Shown here piece after piece: positions 6,800 to 15,693 of a DNA stretch of 33,650 bases (its first letter is position 1; each line of letters begins with the position of its first letter). The notes below the pieces were generated by a model, which saw only the letters and a program-made list of their open reading frames with translations, was not told where the DNA came from and did not search any database. Location: the NCBI GenBank assembly GCA_903858475.1, contig CAIOIZ010000048.1, positions 1-33,650 of the forward strand, read 5' to 3'. Source of the DNA: an uncultured Bacteroidota bacterium (GTDB lineage Bacteria; Bacteroidota; Bacteroidia; Chitinophagales; Chitinophagaceae). The translations under genes were made by a program, and so were the position numbers.

Positions 6800-8881
6800 T
6801 TATAAACCTTTATTAAAGAAGATCACGCCTTCTACAGAAGCACTGCCCTCTGCCACGTGCTTGACATTGGCTTTTGCAGCAGCCGAAGCTTTTACCCCAA
6901 AACCACATTTAGAATCGTAGATCAGTTCCAGTTTTTCTGAACCTTTTATTTCGGCGCCCTTGAGTTTAAAATCGGGGGTGCTTAATCCAATACCAATGGT
7001 ACATTCAAAGCTGCCATCGGTGTGAAACTCTGTTGATGCTGTTGCCATCCCCGCATTAAATTCACTGGAAACATTTACGGCATTTTCCGATTGTACCTGC
7101 ATATTGCCATTGGCATCTTTGCTGTATGTTTTTGAAGATTCTACAGTAATATGATCATTTTGTGTTAGCGCAACTTTTGTTTTGATGAATTCTGATGCCG
7201 GGCACAGGTTGGCATCAGGTGCAACAGCAGGCGCCTGGCAATCTGGTATTATTTTGTTTGCTGATTTTAGGATGAGTGTTTGATAATGTACTTTTTTTAT
7301 CAGTTTATCATTCAGTGCCAGGTAATCATCTATCTGTGCAAAATGTTTTCCATCTTTTCCTTCGGTCATCGATAAATGAAAGGGCCCTTTCATGGCAGCA
7401 CCGGCAGCATCAGGTTTTAGTGGCGACCATGGCGTTATCTTTTGCCATTCGCCGGTATTATAAAGATCCAGTTTTTCAGAGGGTAATCCTGTTATTTCTA
7501 TATTCCCATCTTCATCAATAGTGCCGTTGAAATCCCATTTCCGCATTTGAAAACCATTTTTCAAATTGGTTTTAAAACCTCCTCCGTATGTTTGTGCCAG
7601 GCCCGACATATTAGCAACAGCATTAACTGCACCTCCACGATATACATACATAATTTCCCCTGTGCCAGTAATGTTACCCATTTTTGATACCTCCATGGCA
7701 AAACTTTTTACACAAGCCGTTGTTACCAGATTGATATTGGTTTGATACATGTCTTTGCCAAATTGTGTATTTGCCTCTGCGGCGGTTTCACCAGACTTGG
7801 CACTAATGACCTGTGCTTCATAATGGCCTTCCCACAAAGCAATTTTTTCACTTTTTGTCTGGCTATTTGCTTTTTTTGCTGCTGCAACAGGTTTATTATT
7901 ACCGGCTTTGTTTTTATTAACTGAGGCATTTATATTTTTTGATGAAGGTGAACCTTCTCTTCCCTTTCCAGCATAACCATTTTCCCAGGCTTTATCAAAG
8001 CTTTGCTGCGCTTTTTCTGTATTCCCTTTCTTTTTTTGAATTACTCCATCGGTATAATAATAACTGCCGCATTGTGCATCATTACTGATAGCCCTGCTAA
8101 TGGCATTTTCGGCAGCCGGAATATTATTGCTGAAAAAATAGGCTATAGCAAGATTTCCCCATGGCGATGCCATTTTTGGAGAAGAGGAAGTGACTTCCTG
8201 CAAAACTGAAATAGCATCGCCATATTTATCCATCTCCATTAATAGCATAGCAAAATTATTCAGGTAAAGCACATTGGTATTTTCTAATTGTGAAGCCTTT
8301 GCAAAAGCATATAAAGCTTCCATATAATATTTTTTAAAGAACAACATTACACCCTGTGTGTAATATCCTCTTGACAGATCATTATTTACTTTTTTAGCAA
8401 TACCGGCCGCTGCCCGGTCTATATCGATTGATAATTTTATTTTTCTGTTTGCATAATTCAGCCATTTAGTTATAATTTCTGCAACAGGTAATGTGGAGAT
8501 TTTAGTGTTATCTGCTGTTGTGCCCTCCTGTTGCCAGGTAGAATTTCCTTTTACATTTTTAAGCATTTTAAAGGGAAGTATCAATGTTCCATCTTCCAGC
8601 GAGTAAGCACCGGATTGCTTTCCCTGCTCCATTTCTTTAAATGAAATTTCAATATTGCTGCCACTTATTTTATAACTGCCTTTATCTGTAACGGTAGTGC
8701 CGGGCATTTTTGCTGTAAATGAAAAACTGCCATTTGCCATAAAGGTAATACTGATAACGGCACCAGTTTTTGGCACCTGCCCATCGCTTTCTTTTACCAA
8801 AATATATTTACCTGAAAGAGTTTGGGCTAGCAATACGGTTAATGGAAACAGTAAAAGCAGCAATGCCAATAATTTTTTCAT
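6800..8881 (-). CDS. Secreted lipocalin-like / TPR protein, 693 aa
   Basis: A signal peptide (MKKLLALLLLLFPLTVLLAQ) is followed at residues ~21-110 by a lipocalin-like beta segment (LSGKYILVKESDGQ, GSFSFTAKMPG, GSYKISGSNIEISFK). Residues ~165-310 hold TPR-like helices (YTQGVMLFFKKYYMEALYAF, GNLAIAYFFSNNIPAAENAI, KAQQSFDKAWENGY). A lysine- and serine-rich linker leads to a ~350-residue C-terminal region of unknown fold, rich in beta-type sequence. It starts 8 bp downstream of the M48 protease stop codon, so the two are surely one operon, driven by the operator-like site at 9745. I infer an extracytoplasmic partner or substrate of the protease; nothing in the sequence shows an enzyme. Its 3' end borders the frameshifted remnant at 6470-6794. 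Confidence 0.8.
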   Translation of the reverse strand: MKKLLALLLLLFPLTVLLAQTLSGKYILVKESDGQVPKTGAVISITFMANGSFSFTAKMPGTTVTDKGSYKISGSNIEISFKEMEQGKQSGAYSLEDGTLILPFKMLKNVKGNSTWQQEGTTADNTKISTLPVAEIITKWLNYANRKIKLSIDIDRAAAGIAKKVNNDLSRGYYTQGVMLFFKKYYMEALYAFAKASQLENTNVLYLNNFAMLLMEMDKYGDAISVLQEVTSSSPKMASPWGNLAIAYFFSNNIPAAENAISRAISNDAQCGSYYYTDGVIQKKKGNTEKAQQSFDKAWENGYAGKGREGSPSSKNINASVNKNKAGNNKPVAAAKKANSQTKSEKIALWEGHYEAQVISAKSGETAAEANTQFGKDMYQTNINLVTTACVKSFAMEVSKMGNITGTGEIMYVYRGGAVNAVANMSGLAQTYGGGFKTNLKNGFQMRKWDFNGTIDEDGNIEITGLPSEKLDLYNTGEWQKITPWSPLKPDAAGAAMKGPFHLSMTEGKDGKHFAQIDDYLALNDKLIKKVHYQTLILKSANKIIPDCQAPAVAPDANLCPASEFIKTKVALTQNDHITVESSKTYSKDANGNMQVQSENAVNVSSEFNAGMATASTEFHTDGSFECTIGIGLSTPDFKLKGAEIKGSEKLELIYDSKCGFGVKASAAAKANVKHVAEGSASVEGVIFFNKGL

Positions 8882-8889
8882 CTTTGCTA

Positions 8890-9699
8890 TTAGTTTTTAT
8901 AATATTTTGTTTTGATCTCAGGAATCAGTGCCGATAACTTTTTTATTCTGGTTTCATCAGAAGGATGGGTGGATAAAAACTGCGGCAACTTATTTTTATT
9001 TACAGCTGACATACGTTGCCAAAAGGGAATGGCTTCAGCAGCATCATATCCCGCCATACTCATAAATATTAATCCCAGTTTATCTGCTTCACCTTCCTGC
9101 ATGCGGCTATTGGGTAAAGCCAGAGCCAGATTAGTACCTACCATATATAATCCCAGAAATAAAGTTTGGGTTTGTTGTTTTTTATCTTTGAGAGCTTCTT
9201 CTAAAACCAATCCGCCTAAATTAATGAGTAAAGCATCACTCATTCTTTCGTTGCCATGGCGAGCAATAGCATGTGCAATTTCATGGCCCAGTACTACAGC
9301 CAGTGCCGTTTCGTTTTGCGTTACCGGTAATAAGCCGGTATACACCACCACTTTACCACCGGGCATACACCATGCATTGATGGTATTGTCGTTAATGGTA
9401 TTGTATTCCCATTTAAAGTTTTTTATTTCTTTACTCATATTATTCTGCTGCATATAGGCTTCTACTGCATGCTGAATTTTGCTGCCCACACGGGTAACCA
9501 TTTGAGCCCTGTTATCATATTGTGGTAATGTAGCACTTGTTTTTACAACAGAATCATATTGGGTAAAAGCCATGGCCTGTATCATAGCATTGGGGACCAG
9601 GTTCAATTGTTTACGGCCTGTTACCGGAACAGTTTTACAAGCGCAGATACAACAGATTGAGCTTAGGAAAATGATGATTATTTTTTTACGGCCGTACAT
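8890..9699 (-). CDS. M48-family zinc metalloprotease lipoprotein, 269 aa
   Basis: The HExxH motif is in VVLGHEIAHAIARH (H139, E140, H143), and the third zinc ligand is expected in MQEGEADKLGL (E204). Both fit the M48 (Ste24/LoiP/BepA-like) peptidases, which act on misfolded envelope proteins in the periplasm. The family's N-terminal VPVTGRKQLNLV block and the C-terminal STHPSDETRI block are also present. I start at 9699: from there MYGRKKIIIIFLSSICCICAC gives a lipoprotein signal with the modified Cys at 21. An upstream ATG at 9744 would add 15 residues in front of the signal and would lie next to the operator-like site at 9745. First gene of a two-gene operon with the TPR/lipocalin-like protein. 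Confidence 0.9.
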   Translation of the reverse strand: MYGRKKIIIIFLSSICCICACKTVPVTGRKQLNLVPNAMIQAMAFTQYDSVVKTSATLPQYDNRAQMVTRVGSKIQHAVEAYMQQNNMSKEIKNFKWEYNTINDNTINAWCMPGGKVVVYTGLLPVTQNETALAVVLGHEIAHAIARHGNERMSDALLINLGGLVLEEALKDKKQQTQTLFLGLYMVGTNLALALPNSRMQEGEADKLGLIFMSMAGYDAAEAIPFWQRMSAVNKNKLPQFLSTHPSDETRIKKLSALIPEIKTKYYKN

Positions 9700-9744
9700 G
9701 ATTATTAGTTTACTGCCAAAGTAGTAATTGTGTGTACTAAACAT

Positions 9745-9762
9745 GTCCCCTAAAACCAGTAC
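9745..9762 (-). promoter_or_regulatory. Operator-like site upstream of the M48 operon (weaker copy)
   Basis: GTCCCCTAAAACCAGTAC on the plus strand matches 13 of 18 positions of the locus motif ATCCCTTAAAAACAGGAT. It ends 45 bp upstream of the start codon at 9699, within the 45-50 bp spacing of the better copies. On the coding strand, a TACTTTG block lies where the -7 element is expected. The match is weaker than the others, so this copy is a prediction supported mainly by its spacing. Confidence 0.45.
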
Positions 9763-9820
9763 TTTATTGAAAGTATCATTATTTACTAATTATTTTTTGA
9801 AAGGGGATATATTTTATTCA

Positions 9821-11056
9821 TTAGTTGCTGATTAATATTTTTTTGATGGCTTCGAAATCAATATTTTTTATAAAATCATCCTTAATGTTTAGTGTAAAAG
9901 GAGTATTGGCTTTGTACCTGAAAAGGACTTTAAAAAACAAGGGCTTTGCTGGGGATGCGGTTTGCTCTTTGAAATACTCTGGATTCCATTTGAATACTTT
10001 TTTCCCATCTGCACCGATGTAGAATTCGGTAAAAGTAAAATACCCGGTTTTTTCAAAATCACTGTTGTTGTCGCAATAACGGTTGTCCCGTATTTTAGGA
10101 TTGATAACAGCAGGCTGTTTAAGCCATTCATCAGATTGAGTACGCAATAATTCTTTAATCCTGGTCTTTTTTATTTCTTTTTTCATTACACTGTTGCTGA
10201 TCTCCCTCTCGGCATTTTGTTTGTTCTCCAGATGTGATTGGTACATGGCTTTGTTACCGTTTATTTTATATTTGGGCATGTACTCATTGGCTTCTCTGAT
10301 TTGTATATTGTATTTTTTGGATACAATATTAAAGTCACATTCATAAAACTCCAGCACACTTTCTAAATATTCTTTTCTGCTTACTTCCAGTAATATTTTT
10401 TTATTTTTTGGAATGATATACCAGCAACGGTAAATATCTCTGAATTGATTCTCGCTGTCGTAATGATCATCATCATAATAACCTTCACCACTGTTTACAT
10501 ATTCCACCTGATTGTTTTTGTCAAAAGCCAGATACCGGAGAAGGGCAATTCTTGCAGTTCCTGTTTTTTGAGGAGTACCATCAAAGCCGGATCCGTAAGA
10601 AGCATATTCGGCAGGGATATCAAAATAGGGTACAATGGAAGGGTTGGCTGTGATAGAAAAATCTGACGTGAATTCATCCGTGGTTATTTTTTTTCCATTA
10701 ACACAAACATGCTGGTAAAATCCAATTTTGTACGTATAGCTGCTATGGGGGTAAGTCTCAAATAAATCTTTTTGATTAAACTGATACCATGCATGGGCAT
10801 TGCCGCCTTTAATGCGAAACACTTTTTTAATATCCGTTTCTAAATTTTTCAGTGTTTTAACGGCTAGCTTTTTTTCTGCTGCTGCAAAATCGTTAACAAA
10901 ACCTCCATAGGGCGTTTGAGCGGCATCGCGGTAAGTACCGGCATCATTCAGCAAGTCGCTATTTGACTTACAGTTTTGAGAAATACTGTTAGTAGTTTGT
11001 AACAGGCATAAAGTAATTGACCACAATGTTGTGTTTATAAAATTTGATATGTTCAT
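9821..11056 (-). CDS. Secreted protein of family A (first of three paralogues), 411 aa
   Basis: It has a signal peptide (MNISNFINTTLWSITLCLLQ, cleavage near NSISQ). The family is unrecognised, but the protein shares an order of segments with those at 13167 and 17111. These are a helical YGGFVNDFAAAEKKLAV region, a YTYKIGFYQHVCVNGKKITT block (compare YYSIIPLNFYCDGNTVKTQ), an LLEVSRKEYLES block (compare LPYAYVTRREFLEK), and an end FEAIKKILISN (compare FNLLKSMLGK). The mature N-terminus starts NCKS, with a free cysteine also seen in the 13167 protein (NCTP). It is the last gene of the group 13101-9821, 72 bp behind the Hcp-like gene. No catalytic motif is visible. Confidence 0.75.
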   Translation of the reverse strand: MNISNFINTTLWSITLCLLQTTNSISQNCKSNSDLLNDAGTYRDAAQTPYGGFVNDFAAAEKKLAVKTLKNLETDIKKVFRIKGGNAHAWYQFNQKDLFETYPHSSYTYKIGFYQHVCVNGKKITTDEFTSDFSITANPSIVPYFDIPAEYASYGSGFDGTPQKTGTARIALLRYLAFDKNNQVEYVNSGEGYYDDDHYDSENQFRDIYRCWYIIPKNKKILLEVSRKEYLESVLEFYECDFNIVSKKYNIQIREANEYMPKYKINGNKAMYQSHLENKQNAEREISNSVMKKEIKKTRIKELLRTQSDEWLKQPAVINPKIRDNRYCDNNSDFEKTGYFTFTEFYIGADGKKVFKWNPEYFKEQTASPAKPLFFKVLFRYKANTPFTLNIKDDFIKNIDFEAIKKILISN

Positions 11057-11128
11057 CAGCTATTTTCAGTAATTAATAGATGGGGTACTACTTTTCTTTT
11101 ACATTTATGTATTGCCTTATATTCCTGC

Positions 11129-11644
11129 TTAAAAATTAGTCCATTCTTTTCCGCTGTCGGAATCATAGCCATATTTACGGGAAACAGTTTGTGCACCATT
11201 GGGACTGGTTTGATAATAGGTCCAACCAATGCGTGTAGCGGTAATAGTAACATTACTGAGCTGCACATTATTACAACCAATTGCTTCGCTGCAAGCATTT
11301 ACCCGTATTCCTTCCTTTTTAATAGTATACACCATCGCCGGCCTTCCCATCCCTGGATCTGCTTTTGTTACCGTAAGCAATCCATTTAATAATACTTCTC
11401 CATTTGCCATAGATCTTTTCAGCTCTGCAGAAGCGCCCGTGATGGGCATGCTGAATGCGAGCTGTGTATTGTTTTTACCACCTGAGGTTACTGTAAATAC
11501 GCCCAGCTGTTTTTCGAAACCTTTTCCAGAGGCATCGCCGTTAATTTGTTTGCCGGCGGCATCGGTTAGTTTAAAAAAGATATCCGTTTTTTTTGCAAAT
11601 GCAATTGCGGGAAGTAACAATAGAAAACAAATAATTGTACGCAT
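11129..11644 (-). CDS. Secreted Hcp-like protein, 171 aa
   Basis: A clear signal peptide (MRTIICFLLLLPAIAFAK) precedes a beta-rich protein of Hcp size. The order of segments resembles type VI secretion Hcp (PF05638): FFKLTDAAGKQINGD near the start; then AFSMPITGASAELKRSMANG, like the SPxLxxAxxxG region; then VQLSNVTITATRIGWTYYQ, like the late strand; and a terminal GYDSDSGKEW resembling the Hcp GWDxxxN end. The match is by eye, so the family call is tentative. Hcp normally forms cytoplasmic tube rings and lacks a signal peptide; some Hcp-like proteins are extracytoplasmic and unrelated to secretion. No other type VI component is in the window. It sits 20 bp behind the family B gene at 11665, in its operon. 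Confidence 0.55.
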   Translation of the reverse strand: MRTIICFLLLLPAIAFAKKTDIFFKLTDAAGKQINGDASGKGFEKQLGVFTVTSGGKNNTQLAFSMPITGASAELKRSMANGEVLLNGLLTVTKADPGMGRPAMVYTIKKEGIRVNACSEAIGCNNVQLSNVTITATRIGWTYYQTSPNGAQTVSRKYGYDSDSGKEWTNF

Positions 11645-11664
11645 AATTTTAATTTATTTATATT

Positions 11665-13101
11665 TTATTTTGCTAATCCATATTTAGTATAAATGCCTGA
11701 CCCTGAATTTTGTGCATCCAGCAGGTTGAGTATTCTTGCTCCTTTTATACATGACCAGAATGCATGAAAGGTTTTTGGGCCACTTTCAATTTTTGTAAAA
11801 TGTACCTGCCAGTTATTAGGTACAGATAATGTACCCGATGATTTTTCTTCAGCAAACTTTGCGTTACCAGCCATACCATTTATTACCAGTAATTTCCAGT
11901 TATAAGTGCCACCGTTACCAAAAATAAATTCTTCGTTCGACTGATTCATATGCATTCCGGCATAATCGCCGGTATATACATTGTACAACTGTTGTATGCC
12001 TGTAAAGTCACTTGTCCACTTTCCTTTAAAATCTGATGCATCCACAGCAAATTTATTGTAAACAGTCATGTTGGCTAACGGGTTCATAAGCTCTGATTCA
12101 CTATCCCAGCGGATGGCTTCAGGATCAAATTTGTATTGCTGTATAAAACTGGCTTTATCTGGCGCAACAAATTCCAGCCACCCGGTTTGTCCTTGTCTGA
12201 ATAAAACAACAAACACTTCTTTTCCACTTGCATTTTCTGTGGCGTAGCCCATACCAAGGTAAGGACGGTTGTAAGTATTGATATAAGCGGTTTTGTAATT
12301 TTTTAGGCTGCTGTAATGCGGGGCTACTAAAATATTCCATGCTGCACTGGTTAGTGGCTCGGGGTCGGCAGGAAATATAGTGCCTTCTTTGGGATAATGC
12401 AGCAGTACTTTAATACTTCCTTTTGTTACCTCTACCCAGTCGGCTTGTTCTGTGGCTGTCCAGCCATCATCAAAGTTGGTTGTGCTGAATTTAAAACCGG
12501 TGCTAATTGCCGGCGTTACAGGCATTTCCTGAATTTGTGTTTGAGGCTGCGGTTCGGGTGGCGCATTGTTTACCGGAGGTTCTATAACGGGATTGATTGG
12601 TTGCGGCACATCATTTTGTACTTGTGTACCAGCATTGACTCCTGCAGGCGCCTGATTGCTTTCGGCAAAGTAAATATTGATCTCTTTTTTATGGGTAAAA
12701 AAATACATCAGTATAAACCGCCCGTTTTGCTGCAGCCAGAAATATTCTTTTTCACCAGCACTTGTAAGCTGCCAGCCGGCGTTTTGGGCAGCTGTTGAAA
12801 ATACATCAATAGTATAGTTGTTATCTGGCAGTACCGGCAAATAAAGTACTTCGGTGTTTTTTAATGCAGTGCCATTTTTTTTGCCCTGCATATCCAGCAA
12901 AAATTTAGCGGCGCCTACGCTGAGCATTCGTTTATCTTGTTTACTGTCTGCTGGTAAAGCAATTCCGGTAAGCGGCGATTGAGTTACCGGCACTACTTTT
13001 TTTGCATACAAATTTTGTATTAGTAAAAAGCAAATCAGCGGCAGCAAAAAGTATTGTTTGCGTTTGGTACATACTGAGTAAAATGGTACAACTGCTAACA
13101 T
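11665..13101 (-). CDS. Secreted family B protein, N-module type 1, 478 aa
   Basis: An N-terminal hydrophobic segment (FLLPLICFLLIQNLYAK) acts as signal peptide. Residues ~35-170 are N-module type 1 (VVPVTQSPLTGIALPADSKQ, YFWLQQNGRFILMYFF), shared with the protein at 15694. A proline-rich linker follows. The C-terminal ~275 residues are the module common to the three B proteins: NFDDGWTATEQADWVEVTKG, IKVLLHYP, AWNILVAPHYSSLKN, ENASGKEVFVVLF, FKGKWTSD and GMAGNAKF. The last part is lipocalin-like in pattern. The family is otherwise unrecognised. It heads a unit with the Hcp-like gene (20-bp gap) and the 9821 family A gene, behind the operator-like site at 13149. Confidence 0.75.
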   Translation of the reverse strand: MLAVVPFYSVCTKRKQYFLLPLICFLLIQNLYAKKVVPVTQSPLTGIALPADSKQDKRMLSVGAAKFLLDMQGKKNGTALKNTEVLYLPVLPDNNYTIDVFSTAAQNAGWQLTSAGEKEYFWLQQNGRFILMYFFTHKKEINIYFAESNQAPAGVNAGTQVQNDVPQPINPVIEPPVNNAPPEPQPQTQIQEMPVTPAISTGFKFSTTNFDDGWTATEQADWVEVTKGSIKVLLHYPKEGTIFPADPEPLTSAAWNILVAPHYSSLKNYKTAYINTYNRPYLGMGYATENASGKEVFVVLFRQGQTGWLEFVAPDKASFIQQYKFDPEAIRWDSESELMNPLANMTVYNKFAVDASDFKGKWTSDFTGIQQLYNVYTGDYAGMHMNQSNEEFIFGNGGTYNWKLLVINGMAGNAKFAEEKSSGTLSVPNNWQVHFTKIESGPKTFHAFWSCIKGARILNLLDAQNSGSGIYTKYGLAK

Positions 13102-13148
13102 AAATATAAATTGATGTTTAAAAATAGTAACAGTTAGTTTGCGGCACT

Positions 13149-13166
13149 ATCCTGTAAAACAGGGAT
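13149..13166 (-). promoter_or_regulatory. Operator-like dyad upstream of the 11665 gene
   Basis: ATCCTGTAAAACAGGGAT keeps both ends of the locus motif (ATCCTGT N5 AGGGAT, the reverse complement of ATCCCTTAAAAACAGGAT outside the centre). It is itself an almost perfect inverted repeat. It touches the stop codon of the 13167 gene and ends 47 bp upstream of the start codon at 13101. A TTAAAAAT block lies exactly 23 bp further towards the gene (13118-13125), where other copies have GTAAATAT. Confidence 0.6.
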
Positions 13167-14267
13167 TTATTTTCCCAACATGCTTTTCAGCAGGTTAAAA
13201 TCCACTGCTTTTATAATATCGGCCATAAATTTTGCTGCAATAGCTTCCTTGTTATCAGCTCTTACATACACTGAAAAAAATTGAGGCGTTGATTTAGGTA
13301 ATTTTTTGTTGAAGTAGTAGGGATTGGGTTTGATAAGTATCTTGCAAAAGGGGTCATCAGCAGTAGTGAAAAGGTAGTTTGGTGAACTATTAGGATCTGA
13401 TTTTACAATAGCGGGTTTATCTAATTCCACTGCAGGCATTTTAAGTTGGGTTTCAATTGCTGAAAATGCCGGTGCAAAATATTTATCATTATCAGCCAAC
13501 AGTTTTTCGTATCTGGCTTTTATCTGCCCATAGTCCATTTTTAGGTACTTACTCATTTTGGCAGGGTCGTTTTTAAATTCTTTTTCTTTAAATGATTTTT
13601 CTGTTTCAATACTTTTCAGTACATCCCTGTGTCCTGCGGCAGCCATATTTTTTTGAACCATTAATGCTTTGCTTCTTTTTTCTAAAAATTCTCTCCGGGT
13701 CACATAAGCATAAGGAAGTTTGCCATCATAAGTAACCAGCCACATCGTTCTTTTGCCGGTCATGCCCATACCAAGCGAAACATCAATATCTTTAAAAAAC
13801 CAATACCCATCTCTTAAAACAGGAAGGTGATACATCGCGTTAAAACCTTCCATCAGCAAACGATCTCCCTGTGCGGTATCATAAATTTCAGTTTCAAAAA
13901 TATTTGCAGCAATTTGAAAATAGCTACCTGTTTCGTGTTGAGTTTTAACAGTATTACCATCGCAATAAAAATTTAACGGGATAATACTGTAGTAAAAACT
14001 GTTACCCGGCATATTGGTATACCATGGATTATAGGCGCCATGAAAATTGGCTTCTACAGCTACAGGAGAATATTTTGCTTTTATCATTTCATGAATAGCT
14101 GCAACAATCTTTTTTTCTTTTGCTAACTCTGCCGCAGTACCACCCTGAGACCCTTTGCGACTTGCTTTCCAAATGCCGGGTTTTTGTATTAGCATTTCAG
14201 GAGTACAATTCTGTGCAGATAAGCAATGCACTAATACTATAGAGATGATAAAAAGTAAATACTTCAT
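13167..14267 (-). CDS. Secreted protein of family A (second paralogue), 366 aa
   Basis: I start at 14267, where the signal peptide MKYLLFIISIVLVHCLSAQ begins; an ATG at 14300 would add 11 unhelpful residues. The mature protein begins NCTPEMLIQKPGIWKA and has a helical segment (AAELAKEKKIVAAIHEMIKA). The beta segment YYSIIPLNFYCDGNTVKTQ, the LPYAYVTRREFLEKRSKALM block and the end IIKAVDFNLLKSMLGK are shared in order with the 9821 and 17111 proteins. The family is unrecognised and has no catalytic signature. It lies between two family B genes, and the perfect palindrome at 14290 sits between it and the upstream gene. Confidence 0.75.
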   Translation of the reverse strand: MKYLLFIISIVLVHCLSAQNCTPEMLIQKPGIWKASRKGSQGGTAAELAKEKKIVAAIHEMIKAKYSPVAVEANFHGAYNPWYTNMPGNSFYYSIIPLNFYCDGNTVKTQHETGSYFQIAANIFETEIYDTAQGDRLLMEGFNAMYHLPVLRDGYWFFKDIDVSLGMGMTGKRTMWLVTYDGKLPYAYVTRREFLEKRSKALMVQKNMAAAGHRDVLKSIETEKSFKEKEFKNDPAKMSKYLKMDYGQIKARYEKLLADNDKYFAPAFSAIETQLKMPAVELDKPAIVKSDPNSSPNYLFTTADDPFCKILIKPNPYYFNKKLPKSTPQFFSVYVRADNKEAIAAKFMADIIKAVDFNLLKSMLGK

Positions 14268-14289
14268 TTTGAAATTATTTACAAAGCTG

Positions 14290-14313
14290 GTAAAAACCAA
14301 TATTGGTTTTTAC
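14290..14313. repeat. Perfect 24-bp palindrome between the 14318 and 13167 genes
   Basis: GTAAAAACCAAT is followed at once by its exact reverse complement, giving a 24-bp perfect dyad without a spacer. It begins 22 bp upstream of the start at 14267 and ends 4 bp after the stop of the preceding gene. It could be an operator, an mRNA hairpin between operon genes, or a terminator whose descending arm carries GGTTTTTAC. It does not match the 18-bp motif found elsewhere in this locus. Confidence 0.6.
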
Positions 14314-14317
14314 TTAA

Positions 14318-15691
14318 TTAGTTGACTTTGCCAAAAGCGGTATATCCCGGATATTGAGTATTGGAAAGCCATAGTACACGGCCTCCTTTTACACAGGAAA
14401 AGTAAGCATCATACAGGGCAGGCTTACCACTGATATCAGAAAACCTCATTTGCCATAAAGAAGCTATTGAAAATTTACCATTAGTCTTTGTGGTTTTCCC
14501 TTTGATATTACCTACCATTCCACTGGCTACTGTAAGATCCCATTTATACAAATTACCTGTACTGAATTGGAAGTTTTCTCTCGACTGGTAGGTGCTCATG
14601 CCTGCATCAAACCCGGTATATACATTTACGTATTGCTGAATACCGGTAAAATCGTTGGTCCATTTTCCTTTAAAGTCGGCATTGGCAATAGCAAACTTGT
14701 TGTAGCTGGCCATCCTTTTCAGCGGCTCCCAATATTCAAATGTGGTATAGAACTCCAGTTTGCTTTGATCTACGTTAAAATTTTTAATGAAAGTATTTTT
14801 ATCGGCACAAATAAATTCAATACAATTACTCTTCCCTCTTTTAAACAAAACTACATATACCGTTTTACCGGTACTGTTTTCTGTTGCATTACCCGATACA
14901 AAGTAGGGAGCTTCGGGGTCGAGGCTGTTATTAAAAACAAAATAATTTTTCAGATTGCTGTAGCGTGGCGCTACCAGATTATTCCAGGCAGTTGTAGTAG
15001 CTACATCTCTGTTGGGGATATAGGTATTAGTAACTGCATTGGCATAATGTATAAGTACTTTTATTTCGCCTTTTTTTACTTCTACCCAATCGGGTTTTTC
15101 TATAGCGGTCCAGCCATCATCAAAATTACTGCTGGAATAACTGAAGCCATTTTTATTAGTACTGCTTTTGGGGGTTTCAGATGGCGTAAGTACCGAAATT
15201 ATTTGAGAATCTGATTTATCTAATTTAATGGATGCTATCAGTTGTTGTACATTGGTAAGATAATCGGTATAGTTGGTGGCAGCTACAATACTAACTGACT
15301 TACCATAACCACTAATGGTGGTCAGCATTACAACGGCATTATTTTGTTTAAATGTAAATGGAGAGCCGCCACTTTTTATCTTCCATCCATCTTTTTCGGG
15401 TATATCTGTAATTTTAGGGCCTGCAGCTGGATGGTAAGTAGATACTATCAGTTCCTGCCATTCGCTTTCAAAATCCTGTTCAATGGTTCCCTTACTAGTC
15501 ACACTTTTAAAAATTCCGATCTGGCACCAGACATTTTTATTTTTTACCGAATAACTGATTCTGTTATTTTTTATTTCTTTAGTCCAGCCGGCGGGGCCAG
15601 TAAATTGTATAATATCAAAACTTTCTTTTTGTGCCAATGCGCATTTGGAAATGCAGCAGAGCAGTAACAGGGCTAAATAGTTTTTTTTCAT
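14318..15691 (-). CDS. Secreted family B protein, N-module type 2, 457 aa
   Basis: The signal peptide is MKKNYLALLLLCCISKCALAQ. Residues ~22-155 form N-module type 2 (SFDIIQFTGPAGWTKEIKNN, GTIEQDFESEWQELI, AVVMLTTISGYGKSVSIVAA), which is unlike the type 1 module of the other two B proteins. It resembles the whole stand-alone protein at 22009. The C-terminal ~270 residues are the common B module: NFDDGWTAIEKPDWVEVKKG, IKVLIHYA, AWNNLVAPRYSNLKN, ENSTGKTVYVVLF, FKGKWTNDFTGIQQYVNVYTG and GMVGNIKG. It starts 2 bp downstream of the 15694 gene stop, so the two are translated from one message. Biochemical role unknown. Confidence 0.75.
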   Translation of the reverse strand: MKKNYLALLLLCCISKCALAQKESFDIIQFTGPAGWTKEIKNNRISYSVKNKNVWCQIGIFKSVTSKGTIEQDFESEWQELIVSTYHPAAGPKITDIPEKDGWKIKSGGSPFTFKQNNAVVMLTTISGYGKSVSIVAATNYTDYLTNVQQLIASIKLDKSDSQIISVLTPSETPKSSTNKNGFSYSSSNFDDGWTAIEKPDWVEVKKGEIKVLIHYANAVTNTYIPNRDVATTTAWNNLVAPRYSNLKNYFVFNNSLDPEAPYFVSGNATENSTGKTVYVVLFKRGKSNCIEFICADKNTFIKNFNVDQSKLEFYTTFEYWEPLKRMASYNKFAIANADFKGKWTNDFTGIQQYVNVYTGFDAGMSTYQSRENFQFSTGNLYKWDLTVASGMVGNIKGKTTKTNGKFSIASLWQMRFSDISGKPALYDAYFSCVKGGRVLWLSNTQYPGYTAFGKVN

Positions 15692-15693
15692 AG

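Noticed and set aside
11129..11644. Evidence for a complete type VI secretion or contractile injection system
   Set aside because: No sheath, baseplate, VgrG or ATPase gene is present; a single Hcp-like secreted protein is not enough.
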